In this document: positions 33,450-44,671 of the stretch, piece by piece | Layout of the letters: each line of letters starts with the position of its first letter | How positions within the stretch are numbered: the stretch's first letter is position 1 | NCBI RefSeq assembly: GCF_007827815.1 | Contig: NZ_VITH01000018.1 | Location: forward strand, 62,001 to 126,000 | Length of the DNA: 64,000 nucleotides | Direction: 5' to 3' | Source of the DNA: Azospirillum brasilense | GTDB taxonomy: Bacteria; Pseudomonadota; Alphaproteobacteria; Azospirillales; Azospirillaceae | Notes under the pieces: model-generated | What the model was told of the DNA's origin: nothing | Database searches by the model: none | The model's input: only the letters and a program-made list of their open reading frames with translations | Translations under genes and position numbers: made by a program

Positions 33450-35066
33450 ATGCTGCCGGAAGCGGACAGCTACGAGGGCCTGCGCGACCGTTTCGTCTGG
33501 TCGGTGCCGGAGCGTTACAACATCGGCGTGGACGTCTGCGACACGTGGGCGGAGCGCGACCCGGACCGCACCGCCCTGATCCACAAGCGCCGCGACGGCG
33601 CGGTGGAGACCTACAGCTTCGCCGACATCCGCCGCCTGTCGAACCGCCTCGCCAACGCGCTGGCCGCCCATGGAGTGGCGCGCGGCGACCGGGTGGGCAT
33701 CCTGCTGCCCCAGGCGCCGGAGACCGCGGTCAGCCACGTCGCCGTCTACAAGATGGGCGGCGTCGCCGTTCCCCTCTTCTCGCTGTTCGGCGTTGAGGCT
33801 CTCGAATACCGGCTCGGCAATTGCGGGGCGCGGGCGGTGGTGACCGACGCCGTGGGTGCGGCCAAGATCGCCCAGATCCGCGACCGCCTGCCCGAGCTGA
33901 AACTCGTCCTGCGCATCGACGAGGCCGGGGAGGGCGAGCTGGACTGGCACGCGCTGGTCGATGCGGCGTCCGACGACTTCACGCCGGTGGACACGGCGGC
34001 AGACGATCCGGCGGTCATCATCTACACCTCCGGCACCACCGGCCAGCCCAAGGGCGCGCTGCACGCGCACCGGGTGCTGCTCGGCCATCTGCCGGGGGTG
34101 GAGATTTCCCACGACCTGTTCCCGCAGCCGGGCGACCGCATCTGGACCCCGGCGGACTGGGCGTGGATCGGCGGCCTGCTCGACGTGCTGATGCCCGCCT
34201 GGCACCATGGCGTGACCGTCGTCTCCCACCGTTTCGAGAAGTTCGACGCCGAGGAGGCCTTCCGCCTGATCGCCGATTTCCAGGTGCGCAACGCCTTCCT
34301 GCCGCCGACAGCGCTGAAGATGATGCGCGCGGTGAAGGACCCGCAGACGCGCTGGACTTACAGCATGCGCTCCGTCGCCAGCGGCGGCGAGACCTTGGGG
34401 GCGGAGCTTCTCGATTGGGGCCGTCAGACCTTCGGGCTGACCATCAACGAGTTCTACGGCCAGACCGAGTGCAACATGATCGTGTCCTCCTGCGCCACGG
34501 TCATGCCGCCCAAGCCCGGCGTCATGGGCCGTCCGGCGCCCGGCCACGACGTGGCGGTGATCGACGGGGACGGCAAGCGCCTTCCTCCCGGTGAGATCGG
34601 CCTGATCGCCGTGCACCGCCCGGACCCGGTGATGTTCCTGCAATACTGGAACAACCCGGAGGCCACGGCGGCGAAGTTCATCGGCGACTGGCTGGTCACC
34701 GGCGACCAGGGCGAGTTGGACGCGGACGGCTACATCCGCTTCGTCGGGCGGGACGACGACGTGATCACGTCGGCCGGCTACCGCATCGGCCCCGGCGAGA
34801 TCGAGGATTGCCTGATCGGCCACCCCGCCGTCCGCATGGCCGCCGTGGTCGGTGTGCCCGACCCCCTGCGCACCGAGATCGTCAAGGCCTTCATCGTCCT
34901 CCAGGATGGCGTGCGCCCCAGCGACGCGTTGGCCGCGGAGATCCAGGCCCATGTGAAGACGCGGCTGGCTGCCCACGAATACCCGCGCGCCGTGGAGTTC
35001 GTGGACAGCCTGCCGATGACCACCACCGGCAAGATCATCCGCCGCGAGTTGAGGGGGAGGGGATAG
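33450..35066 (+). CDS. AMP-binding acyl-CoA synthetase (acetyl/medium-chain type)
   Basis: ANL-family ligase of 538 residues that adenylates a carboxylic acid and forms its CoA thioester. The P-loop IIYTSGTTGQPKGALHAHR is near 189-207, NEFYGQTECN near 333-342, the hinge GDQGELDADGYIRFVGRDDDVITSAGYRIGPGEIED near 415-450, and the catalytic lysine lies in TTTGKIIRRELR near the end. GGGAGGAAAAGC precedes the ATG at 33450. It resembles AcsA-like/medium-chain synthetases lacking the N-terminal ACS region; chain length specificity is unknown. Confidence 0.92.
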   Translation: MLPEADSYEGLRDRFVWSVPERYNIGVDVCDTWAERDPDRTALIHKRRDGAVETYSFADIRRLSNRLANALAAHGVARGDRVGILLPQAPETAVSHVAVYKMGGVAVPLFSLFGVEALEYRLGNCGARAVVTDAVGAAKIAQIRDRLPELKLVLRIDEAGEGELDWHALVDAASDDFTPVDTAADDPAVIIYTSGTTGQPKGALHAHRVLLGHLPGVEISHDLFPQPGDRIWTPADWAWIGGLLDVLMPAWHHGVTVVSHRFEKFDAEEAFRLIADFQVRNAFLPPTALKMMRAVKDPQTRWTYSMRSVASGGETLGAELLDWGRQTFGLTINEFYGQTECNMIVSSCATVMPPKPGVMGRPAPGHDVAVIDGDGKRLPPGEIGLIAVHRPDPVMFLQYWNNPEATAAKFIGDWLVTGDQGELDADGYIRFVGRDDDVITSAGYRIGPGEIEDCLIGHPAVRMAAVVGVPDPLRTEIVKAFIVLQDGVRPSDALAAEIQAHVKTRLAAHEYPRAVEFVDSLPMTTTGKIIRRELRGRG

Positions 35067-35076
35067 GCTTCCCAAA

Positions 35077-35216
35077 CCCCTCTCCCGTCCCGGGAGAGGG
35101 AGGGGCCCGCCGCACCGCGGCGGGAGGGTGAGGGTGCGGCCGAGAATACGGCATCGATCCTCGCGCGACCCTCACCCGGCGCCTTCGGCGCCACCCTCTC
35201 CCGGGGCGGGAGAGGG
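35077..35216. repeat. GC-rich palindromic intergenic repeat, type A
   Basis: CCCCTCTCCCGTCCCGGGAGAGGG hairpin (ends only), GATCCTCGCGCGACCCTCACCC core, and a final CTCTCCCGGGGCGGGAGAGGG hairpin, in the gap between two same-strand genes. Confidence 0.82.
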
Positions 35217-35251
35217 ATGAAAAACAACAAGAAAAGACAACGACCCGAACG

Positions 35252-35995
35252 ATGGTGACGATATCCCTTCTTCTGCTCGCCGCGGCCTTCCTGGCCGGGG
35301 CGATGAACGCGGTCGCCGGCGGCGGCAGTTTCCTGACCCTTCCCGCGCTGATCTACGCCGGGGTTCCACCCGTGGCGGCGAACGCCACCGGCACGGTGGC
35401 GCTGCTGCCCGGCTACGCCAGCGGCGTCTACGGCTACCGCCACGACCTGGAGCCGGTGGGCGGGGTCGGGCTGGTCACGCTGTCGGTGGTCAGCCTGACC
35501 GGCGGGCTGATCGGGGCGGCGTTGCTGCTGGTGACCCCGGATTCGGTGTTCCGCAGCATCGTGCCCTGGCTGCTGCTGGTCGCCACCGCGCTGTTCGCCT
35601 TCGGCGGCATGCTGGCAGCCCGGCTGCGGGCGGTGGGGCTGCACGGGACGGGGGCGATGCTCGCCACGCTGTTCGCGGTGTCGGTCTATGGCGGCTATTT
35701 CAACGGCGGCCTCGGCATCCTGCTGCTGGCGCAGCTGAGCCTGTTCGGGATGACCAACCTGAACGCCATGAACGCGCTGAAGAACCTGTTCTCCGCCGTG
35801 CTGACCGCCATCGCGGTCGCCGCCTACGCGGTCGGCGGGGCGGTGGAGTGGTCCCACGCCGCGCTGATGACCGTGGCGGCGGTGGCCGGCGGCTATGTCG
35901 GGGCGCGGGTCGGGCGCAAGATCCCCTCGCGCATCCTGCGCGCGGGCATCATCGCCGTGGGCTTGGCGATGAGCGTCCTCTTCTTCCTGAAGTAA
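35252..35995 (+). CDS. TauE/SafE-family sulfite/organic-anion exporter
   Basis: Inner-membrane protein of 247 residues with about eight hydrophobic segments. AFLAGAMNAVAGGGSFLTLPALIYAGVPPVAANATGTVALLPGYASGVYGYRHDL (about 13-68) and GGYFNGGLGILLLAQLSLFGMTNLNAMNALKNLFS (about 147-182) are the duplicated TauE/SafE motifs. The family moves sulfite, sulfoacetate or other small anions. No sulfonate genes lie nearby, so the substrate is open. Confidence 0.9.
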   Translation: MVTISLLLLAAAFLAGAMNAVAGGGSFLTLPALIYAGVPPVAANATGTVALLPGYASGVYGYRHDLEPVGGVGLVTLSVVSLTGGLIGAALLLVTPDSVFRSIVPWLLLVATALFAFGGMLAARLRAVGLHGTGAMLATLFAVSVYGGYFNGGLGILLLAQLSLFGMTNLNAMNALKNLFSAVLTAIAVAAYAVGGAVEWSHAALMTVAAVAGGYVGARVGRKIPSRILRAGIIAVGLAMSVLFFLK

Positions 35996-36087
35996 GGGCG
36001 GGCTGAAGCAAAAGCCGTTCGGTTCCGGCGGTGCCTGCGCTAAGGTGGCGGCCCTTCTCCCAAGGCCGCCACGACGCAAGACCCCGC

Positions 36088-36792
<705 letters not shown>

Positions 36793-36822
36793 GCCTTGGC
36801 GGTCGCGGTGACCGAATCCCTC

Positions 36823-36853
36823 TTGACTTAGAGCGCGCTCGAACCCGTAGCGT
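36823..36853 (+). promoter_or_regulatory. MerR-type promoter (19-bp spacer) with GAGCGCGCTC operator
   Basis: TTGACT at 36823-36828 and TAGCGT at 36848-36853 are separated by 19 bp, the hallmark of promoters distorted by MerR-family activators. The spacer holds the palindrome TT-a-GAGCGCGCTC-g-AA. The merR start codon follows 30 bp later. Confidence 0.75.
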
Positions 36854-36883
36854 CCTGTGCATCGTGATGAGAAGCAGACGCGC

Positions 36884-37297
36884 ATGAAGATCGGGGACCT
36901 CGCGAAACGCTCGGGACTGACGGCCCACACCATCCGATATTATGAGCGGATCGGGCTGCTGCCCTACGCCGACCGGAACCAGTCCCGCCACCGCGATTAC
37001 GACGCCTCGATCCTGACCTGGATCGAGTTTCTCGGCCGGCTGAAGACGACCGGGATGCCGATCCGCGACATGCTCCGCTACGCCGCGCTTCGCGAGGCGG
37101 GCGCCGGCACCGAAGCGGAACGGCGGGCCTTGCTGGAGCAGCACCGCGAGCGTGTGCGTGCCCAAGTCGATGAGCTGAACGCCTGCCTTCTCGTCCTCGA
37201 TACCAAGATCGACGGCTACGTCGAAACGGAACAGAGGAAGATTGACGATGACGCACCTGAACAACATCGCATCCGGGGTCGAAGAAAGCCGGCTTGA
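36884..37297 (+). CDS. MerR-family transcriptional regulator
   Basis: Protein of 137 residues with the MerR HTH (MKIGDLAKRSGLTAHTIRYYERIGLLPYADRNQSRHRDYDASILTWIEFLGRLKTTGMPIRDM, 1-62) and a coiled-coil dimer helix (about 75-115). It lacks the Cys pairs of metal sensors, so it is in the YhbH/AdhR/redox or small-molecule group. It overlaps the downstream carboxymuconolactone-decarboxylase-family gene by 50 bp and has its own MerR-type promoter, so the pair is likely autoregulated. Inducer unknown. Confidence 0.9.
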   Translation: MKIGDLAKRSGLTAHTIRYYERIGLLPYADRNQSRHRDYDASILTWIEFLGRLKTTGMPIRDMLRYAALREAGAGTEAERRALLEQHRERVRAQVDELNACLLVLDTKIDGYVETEQRKIDDDAPEQHRIRGRRKPA

Positions 37298-37676
37298 GCG
37301 CGGGCAACGGGCGCTTGCCGAGATCGACGGGGAGGCCGGGCACAAGGTGGTGGCGGCGCTTGCCGACATCGCGCCGGACTTCGCGACCTATCTGTTTGAA
37401 TTTCCTTTTGGCGACATCTATTCGCGGCCCGGCCTCGATCTTCGGTCCCGCGAGATCGCCACCATCGCGGCGCTCGCCGCCATGGGCAACGCGGCACCCC
37501 AGCTCAAGGTGCACATCGAGGCCGGGTTGAATGTCGGGCTGACCCGCGACGAGATCGTTGAGATCCTCATCCAGATGGCGGTCTATGCGGGTTTCCCGGC
37601 CGCTCTCAACGGGCTGTTCGCGGCCAAGGAGGTCTTCGCGGCGACCGAGGGGCAACGGCCGCAGGGACCGTCCTGA
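37248..37676 (+). CDS. carboxymuconolactone decarboxylase-family protein
   Basis: Protein of 142 residues, PcaC-like fold: RPGLDLRSREIATIAALAAMGNAAPQLKVHIEAGLNVGLTRDEIVEILIQMAVYAGFPAALNGLFAAKEVF (about 60-128) is the family core. The AhpD-type CxxC redox pair is absent, arguing against peroxidase activity. The ATG at 37248 has GAGGAAG upstream and lies within the end of the merR gene in another frame. MerR-linked CMD proteins of this kind are common in proteobacteria; the substrate is not known to me. Confidence 0.88.
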   Translation: MTHLNNIASGVEESRLERGQRALAEIDGEAGHKVVAALADIAPDFATYLFEFPFGDIYSRPGLDLRSREIATIAALAAMGNAAPQLKVHIEAGLNVGLTRDEIVEILIQMAVYAGFPAALNGLFAAKEVFAATEGQRPQGPS

Positions 37677-37679
37677 GAC

Positions 37680-37964
37680 CTACCGCGCCAGCAGGTCGTG
37701 ATGCTCGCGGTGGCGGTGCATCCAGTTGGCGGCGTAGCCGCAGATCGGGACGATGGTCAGCCCCTCGGCGCGGGCGATGGCCATCACCCCCTCCAGCAGC
37801 CGCCCGGCCGCCCCGGTGCCGCGCAGGGACGGTGGCGCCTCCACATACGGGATGTGCAGGATGGTGCCGCGGCGGCGGTAGGTCGCGAAGACCGTCTGGC
37901 CGTTCACGTCCAGTTCGAACCGGCTCATGGCCGGGTTGTCGGTCACGGTGTCGCTCATGCCCAT
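37680..37964 (-). CDS. small GNAT-type N-acetyltransferase (YidJ/Gtn-like)
   Basis: Protein of 94 residues of the short GCN5-related family (PF14542-like): FELDVNGQTVFATYRRRGTILHIPYVEAPPSLRGTGAAGRLLEGVMAIARAEGLTIVPICGYAANWMHRH. The RGTGAAGRL segment (about 48-56) is the acetyl-CoA pyrophosphate loop. It is convergent with the CMD gene, 3 bp from its stop. An ATG two codons downstream (37958) is an equal start choice. Target unknown. Confidence 0.88.
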   Translation of the reverse strand: MGMSDTVTDNPAMSRFELDVNGQTVFATYRRRGTILHIPYVEAPPSLRGTGAAGRLLEGVMAIARAEGLTIVPICGYAANWMHRHREHHDLLAR

Positions 37965-38001
37965 TCCAACAGCCGAAGCCTTTGGTTGTTCACCGCAAAT
38001 G

Positions 38002-38646
38002 TCAGGAACCGGGGGCGCGCGGCGCGCTCCAGCCGCGCAGCACGCTGACCACCCGCAGCAGGAAGGCCGCCGCCGCCCCGGCGATGGCGACCGGCGCCTT
38101 CGGCAGGTCCAGCATGGCCCCGGCGATGACGATCGCCGCGCCCAGCAGGGCGGCCACCGCGTAGATCTCCTCGCGCAGCACCCGCGGCACCTCGGCCACC
38201 AGCACGTCGCGCACCAGCCCGCCGCCGCAGGCGGTCAGCACGCCGAGCAGGACCGCGGGCAGCGGACCCAGCCCATAGGCCAGCGCCTTGCCGCAGCCGG
38301 CCACCGCGAAGATGCCGAGGCCGGCGGCGTCCAGCACCATCACCGGCTTGACCAGACGGTTGATGAAGGGGTGAAAGAAGAAGGCGAACAGGCCCGAAGC
38401 CAGCGCCGTGATCAGGTACCGCTCGTCCTGCATGGTGGCCGGCGGGATCGCCCCGATCAGCAGGTCGCGCAGCACGCCGCCCGCCAGCGCCGTGACCAGC
38501 GCCAGCACCATCACGCCGAAGATGTCCAGACGGTGCCGCACGGCCAGCGTCCCTCCCGTCAGCCCGAAGATGAAGATCCCGGTCAGGTCCATGGCGAGGA
38601 GAAGGGGCGAAACATCGGGCAATACGGTGGGCAGGATGGCGGGCAT
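38002..38646 (-). CDS. TRIC/UPF0126-family membrane protein (YadS-like)
   Basis: Inner-membrane protein of 214 residues with seven hydrophobic segments in two repeats. Each repeat has the GGGxxRD signature: LAGGVLRDLLIGAIPPATM (about 55-73) and CGGGLVRDVLVAEVPRVLREEIYA (about 140-163). Members related to TRIC channels conduct monovalent cations. The gene lies divergent from the pirin gene. Confidence 0.9.
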   Translation of the reverse strand: MPAILPTVLPDVSPLLLAMDLTGIFIFGLTGGTLAVRHRLDIFGVMVLALVTALAGGVLRDLLIGAIPPATMQDERYLITALASGLFAFFFHPFINRLVKPVMVLDAAGLGIFAVAGCGKALAYGLGPLPAVLLGVLTACGGGLVRDVLVAEVPRVLREEIYAVAALLGAAIVIAGAMLDLPKAPVAIAGAAAAFLLRVVSVLRGWSAPRAPGS

Positions 38647-38814
38647 GATGGCGGTCGGCGACGCTGGTTGAGGGAGCCGCCATCATAGCCGTTTGTTGCG
38701 TCTCATGGAACAGATAAGCCGCAACTCCGGCAATTGTTGTTTTGCGGAAACGGGAGCACATTCCTCTCCAGACGAGGGGCCACAGGGCCTCGCACAGGAC
38801 GAGGAGGAGCAGAG

Positions 38815-39513
38815 ATGATCACGATCCGCAACCGCGACGAACGGGGCGCCGTCAACATGGGCTGGCTGAACAGCAAGCACAGCTTCTCGTTCGGCCACTA
38901 CTACGACCCGGCCCACATGGGCTTCCGCGCGCTGCGCGTCATCAACGACGACCGGGTGATCCCCGGCGCCGGCTTCCCCACCCATGGGCACGCCGACATG
39001 GAGATCGTGTCCTATGTGCTGGACGGCGCGCTGGAGCACAAGGACACGTTGGGCACCAGCTCGGTCATCCGCCCCGGCGACGTGCAGCGGATGAGCGCCG
39101 GGTCGGGCATCCGGCACAGCGAGTACAACGCGTCCAAGAAGGACCCGGTGCACTTCCTGCAGATCTGGATCCTGCCCAACGAGGAGGGCATGGTCCCCGG
39201 CTATGAGCAGAAGGCCTTCGAGCGGGAGGAGAAGCAGGGCCGCCTGCGCCTCGTCGGCTCCCAGGACGGGCGCGACGGCAGCGTGGTCATCCACCAGGAC
39301 GTGGACCTCTACGCCACGCTTCTGGACGAGGGCGACAGCGTGACCCACGAGCTGAGTCCGGGCCGCCACGCCTGGGTGCAGGTTGCCCGCGGTCAGGTCC
39401 GGCTGAACGGTGAGATCCTGAAGGAAGGCGACGGCGCCGCGATCAGCAAGGAGGAATCCCTGACGCTGGACGGCGTGGTCAGCGCCGAGGTGCTGCTGTT
39501 CGATCTGGCCTGA
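38815..39513 (+). CDS. pirin-family bicupin protein (YhhW-like)
   Basis: Protein of 232 residues. The N-terminal cupin has the iron ligands in FPTHGHADMEIVSYVLDGALEHKDTLG (H61, H63 region) and MSAGSGIRHSEYN (His about 103), the pattern of pirins with quercetinase activity such as E. coli YhhW. The second cupin spans about 150-232. The ATG at 38815 follows GAGGAGGAGCAGAG, a strong ribosome site. Cytosolic; physiological substrate unknown. Confidence 0.92.
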   Translation: MITIRNRDERGAVNMGWLNSKHSFSFGHYYDPAHMGFRALRVINDDRVIPGAGFPTHGHADMEIVSYVLDGALEHKDTLGTSSVIRPGDVQRMSAGSGIRHSEYNASKKDPVHFLQIWILPNEEGMVPGYEQKAFEREEKQGRLRLVGSQDGRDGSVVIHQDVDLYATLLDEGDSVTHELSPGRHAWVQVARGQVRLNGEILKEGDGAAISKEESLTLDGVVSAEVLLFDLA

Positions 39514-39522
39514 GGCATGAAC

Positions 39523-39661
39523 CCCTCTCCCGTCTCGGGAGAGGGTGGCCCGGAGGGCCGGGTGAGGGTCGTGCGAGGATTGATGCACTAATTCTCGGCC
39601 GTACCCTCACCCTCCCGCCGCTTGCGCGGCGGGTCCCTCCCTCTCCCGGGGCGGGAGAGGG
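39523..39661. repeat. GC-rich palindromic intergenic repeat, type A
   Basis: Inverted orientation of the core relative to other copies (GGGTCGTGCGAGGATTG instead of GATCCTCG...CCC), flanked by CCCTCTCCCG/CGGGAGAGGG hairpins. It lies between two convergent genes. Confidence 0.8.
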
Positions 39662-39791
39662 ATTGTCGGATGCCTTCATATCCCCTGCGGGGCGGTGGGC
39701 CTCCGCAATGCCGCCGGTCGGGCGGATCGTCACGGGCTCGGTGTCGTCTGTTGCCGGGGCCAAGCCGACGACAGGCCGGGGTCCGCCTGGT

Positions 39792-40229
39792 TCAGGGCTC
39801 CACGTAGCCCAGCACGCGCAGGCGCAGCGTGTGCGCCCTTGGGTCGCGGTCGAAGAACAGCCCGCCCTTCTGTTCGGAGCCGGCGGGCACATAGTCGAAC
39901 TCCGCCGTCGCGGTTTCGAGCGCCTCGTCTCCCGCCATCAACTGCCCTTCCACCTGGACCTTCGCGCCGGTCTTGCCGCCGTCGTTGGTGACCTGGATGT
40001 GGGCGAGCCAGCGTGGCCCGGCGGGAACCACCGCCTCCACCACGGCGGTGATCACCGGGGGGCCGCTGCCGCGGGTGACTCCCTCGTAACCCAGAACCCC
40101 GACCGAGCCCAGGAACAGCAGCAACCCCAGCCCCGACGAGACCCAGGCCAGCCGCGACACCGACGCGCTGCCGTCCTCGTCCCGGGGGGCGCTCCTGGAC
40201 TCGATGTCGTTCTGCCGGATATCGGCCAT
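39792..40229 (-). CDS. TIGR02588-like small membrane protein
   Basis: Protein of 145 residues with one membrane segment (about 27-48, LAWVSSGLGLLLFLGSVGVLGYEGV) and an extracytoplasmic beta-rich domain (about 55-145, VITAVVEAVVPAGPRWLAHIQVTNDGGKTGAKVQVEG...RLRVLGYVEP), which looks immunoglobulin-like. It follows the TIGR02587-like gene by 14 bp on the same strand; the two families habitually occur as a pair of unknown function. ATG at 40229 preferred over longer frame from 40355. Confidence 0.8.
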   Translation of the reverse strand: MADIRQNDIESRSAPRDEDGSASVSRLAWVSSGLGLLLFLGSVGVLGYEGVTRGSGPPVITAVVEAVVPAGPRWLAHIQVTNDGGKTGAKVQVEGQLMAGDEALETATAEFDYVPAGSEQKGGLFFDRDPRAHTLRLRVLGYVEP

Positions 40230-40243
40230 CGGCGGTCCTCCCG

Positions 40244-41083
40244 TCACACGATCAGGCGGGCGGTGGCGGCCCCCAGCGCGCTGGGGAAGCCCAGCACCAC
40301 CGTGGCGGTCACCAGCTCCATCATCGACAGGCCGGCGATCCGCTCGAAGGTCCACAGAAGATAGAGGCTGATGAGCAGGGCGATGCCGTAGCCGGCGACC
40401 GAGAAGCGCAGGAAGACGGACAGGAACCCGTCGTCCCCGGCGCTCTCCTGCCCGGCGAAGCCGACCGTGTAGACGAAGATGTGCAGCAGCCCCAGCGACA
40501 GCACCGCCAGGGCCACCGCGTGCCAGGGCGACATCTTGTAGGAGATCAGGATCATCTCCTCGGTCGGGGCGACGTTGAAGCCGACGAACAGCGCTCCCGC
40601 CCCCATCAGGAACAGTTCCCCCGGATAGCTTGAGCGGATGCGCCGCTCCCTATCGGCGTCGTCCTGCTGGCCGAGCTGCTTGCGCGCCAGCATGGCGCCG
40701 ATGCTGGCCGGCACGGACTGGAGAGCGATCTTGCCGATGATCTCCGGCAACGGCTGGTCCAGGCGCACGATGGCGAAGACGGTCAGCAGCGCCGCCGACA
40801 TCAGGAAGCCGACCGCGAAGGCCGACAGCGCGTCGATCAGGTCGTCCTGCCAGCAGAAGGTCTCTTCGAACCCGGCGAAGTAGGACAGGCCGAACAGCAC
40901 CGGCAGGGTCACCAGGATGAACAGGGCCAGCCGGAAGCGGTCCATGTAGAATCCCAGCTCCCACATCTCCATGGTCATCAGCAGCGGCAGGGCGAAAATG
41001 ATCGCCCCCGCCGACGCGCGGGCCAAAGCGCGGGCGAATTGAGCTTCGTCATGGAGAAAGCTGCGCTGGCGGGTGATGTCCAT
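40244..41083 (-). CDS. TIGR02587-like (DUF2391) integral membrane protein
   Basis: Protein of 279 residues with seven or so hydrophobic segments and the family core FALPLLMTMEMWELGFYMDRFRLALFILVTLPVLFGLSYFAGFEETFCWQDDLIDALSAFAVGFLMSA. FNVAPTEEMILISYKMSPWHAVAL near 185-210 is another conserved block. Function unknown; it may form a complex with the product of the next gene. The ATG at 41083 has only a weak ribosome site. It is divergent from the copper chaperone gene, and the gap holds a CueR box. Confidence 0.82.
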   Translation of the reverse strand: MDITRQRSFLHDEAQFARALARASAGAIIFALPLLMTMEMWELGFYMDRFRLALFILVTLPVLFGLSYFAGFEETFCWQDDLIDALSAFAVGFLMSAALLTVFAIVRLDQPLPEIIGKIALQSVPASIGAMLARKQLGQQDDADRERRIRSSYPGELFLMGAGALFVGFNVAPTEEMILISYKMSPWHAVALAVLSLGLLHIFVYTVGFAGQESAGDDGFLSVFLRFSVAGYGIALLISLYLLWTFERIAGLSMMELVTATVVLGFPSALGAATARLIV

Positions 41084-41180
41084 GGCCCATGAATGCGCGA
41101 GCGGAGCGGTTGGTTCCGGCGGTACCACGGTGGTGACCGTGGCCGTGATCGAAGCCGTGATCAGGACGGCGACTTTCCTC

Positions 41181-41211
41181 TTGACCTTCCAATCGCTGGA
41201 AGGCGGAAGCT
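41181..41211 (+). promoter_or_regulatory. CueR/HmrR box and promoter of the copZ-like gene
   Basis: TTGACC (41181-41186), then the dyad CCTTCCA-ATCGC-TGGAAGG, then a GAAGCT -10 after a 19-bp spacer: the standard copper-responsive MerR-family promoter. Confidence 0.88.
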
Positions 41212-41245
41212 GATTCCGTTGCCATTCCCTGGGAAGGAATTCGTC

Positions 41246-41452
41246 ATGGTTGCGTTCAAGGTTCCCGGCATGACCTGCGGCGGCTGCGCCGCGTCTGTCC
41301 GCCGTGCGCTCGGCGCCGTCGCCGGGGTCGAGGGTGTGGAGATCGATCTGGAGTCGAAGGATGTCCGCGTCGACGGCGCGCCCAGCGCCGATGCCCTGCG
41401 GACGGCCCTGGACAAGGCCGGCTTCGAAGCCGAAGGGCTTCCGGTCGCCTAA
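41246..41452 (+). CDS. copZ: copper chaperone, heavy-metal-associated domain (CopZ-like)
   Basis: Single HMA domain of 68 residues with the Cu(I) site MTCGGC (C11 and C14) in a ferredoxin-like fold (VPGMTCGGCAASVRRALGAVAGVEGVEIDLESKDVRV). It delivers Cu(I) to CopA and the regulator by family analogy. GGAAGGAA lies 7 bp before the ATG. Expressed from its own CueR box and separated from copA by a 200-bp palindromic repeat. Confidence 0.9.
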   Translation: MVAFKVPGMTCGGCAASVRRALGAVAGVEGVEIDLESKDVRVDGAPSADALRTALDKAGFEAEGLPVA

Positions 41453-41467
41453 CGGAAACTCCAATTT

Positions 41468-41667
41468 CCCTCTCCCGCCTCGGGAGAGGGAAGGGGCCCG
41501 CGCCGAAGGCGTGGGAAGGGTGAGGGTATCGGCACAGGACCAGCGCCTCGATCCTCGAACGCCCCTCACCCGCCCGCTTCGCGGGCACCCTCTCCCGGGG
41601 CTCTCAGCGGCCATAGGCCGCCTGACGCCGTCAGCGCCCGCAAGCGGGCGCGAAAGGCGGGAGAGGG
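41468..41667. repeat. GC-rich palindromic intergenic repeat, type A, long form (200 bp)
   Basis: Same modules in the same order and length as 23657-23856, including the GGCGGCCATAGGCCGCCTGA module. It lies between copZ and the copA promoter. Confidence 0.85.
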
Positions 41668-41698
41668 GATGGCAGCCAAGGCTGGTGCAACGGGACCC

Positions 41699-41729
41699 TT
41701 GACCTTCCAATCATTGGAAGCCTTATCTG
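41699..41729 (+). promoter_or_regulatory. CueR/HmrR box and promoter of copA
   Basis: TTGACC (41699-41704), dyad CTTCCAATC-ATTGGAAG, 19-bp spacer, TATCTG -10 (41724-41729). Differs from the copZ box in only a few spacer bases. Confidence 0.9.
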
Positions 41730-41762
41730 GGGAAGCCGGTTGACGACGAAGAAAGGACGATC

Positions 41763-44158
<2,396 letters not shown>

Positions 44159-44162
<4 letters not shown>

Positions 44163-44593
44163 GCGTGGGCGGCATGACCATCGGGGACGCGGCGAAGGCG
44201 TCCGGCGTCAACGCCAAGCTGATCCGCTACTACGAATCCATCGGCCTGATCCCGGAGGCCGGGCGGACGGCGTCCGGCTACCGCGTCTATTCGCCGAGCG
44301 ACGTCAACGTCCTGCGCTTCGTCAAGCGGGCGCGGACGCTGGGCTTCAGCATCGAGCGCATCCAGATCCTGGTCGGGCTGTGGCAGGACCGCAGCCGCTC
44401 CAGCGCCGAGGTGAAGCGCGTGGCGCTCGACCATGTGGCGGAGCTGGAGGCCAAGATCGCCGAGCTGCGCGCGATGAGCGACACGCTGACGCATCTGGCC
44501 CACGCCTGCCACGGCGACGAGCGGCCGGATTGCCCGATCCTGCGGGATCTGGAGGAGGGTGGGGGACATTGCTGCGACGAGCCCCCTCCCTAA
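44159..44593 (+). CDS. cueR: copper-responsive MerR-family regulator (CueR/HmrR)
   Basis: Protein of 144 residues: MerR HTH (MTIGDAAKASGVNAKLIRYYESIGLIPEAGRTASGYRVY, 6-44), dimer helix, and a metal loop with C117 and C125 spaced as in CueR (C112/C120), plus a C-terminal HCC at 137-139. It overlaps copA by 4 bp, so sensor and pump are co-translated, and two cognate boxes lie upstream of copZ and copA. Confidence 0.95.
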
Positions 44594-44665
44594 TCCTCCC
44601 CCGCTGACGCAGGGGAGGGGACAGCCTCCCTCTCCTGCGACAGCGGGGGAGGGAAGGGTGGGGGC
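44582..44665. repeat. GC-rich palindromic intergenic repeat, type B
   Basis: CCCCCTCCCTAATCCTCCCC, hairpin core CCGCTGACGCAGGGG, and inverted GGGGAGGGAAGGGTGGGGG end. It overlaps the last codons of cueR and lies between convergent cueR and hpnA. Confidence 0.75.
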
Positions 44666-44671
44666 AACCCG

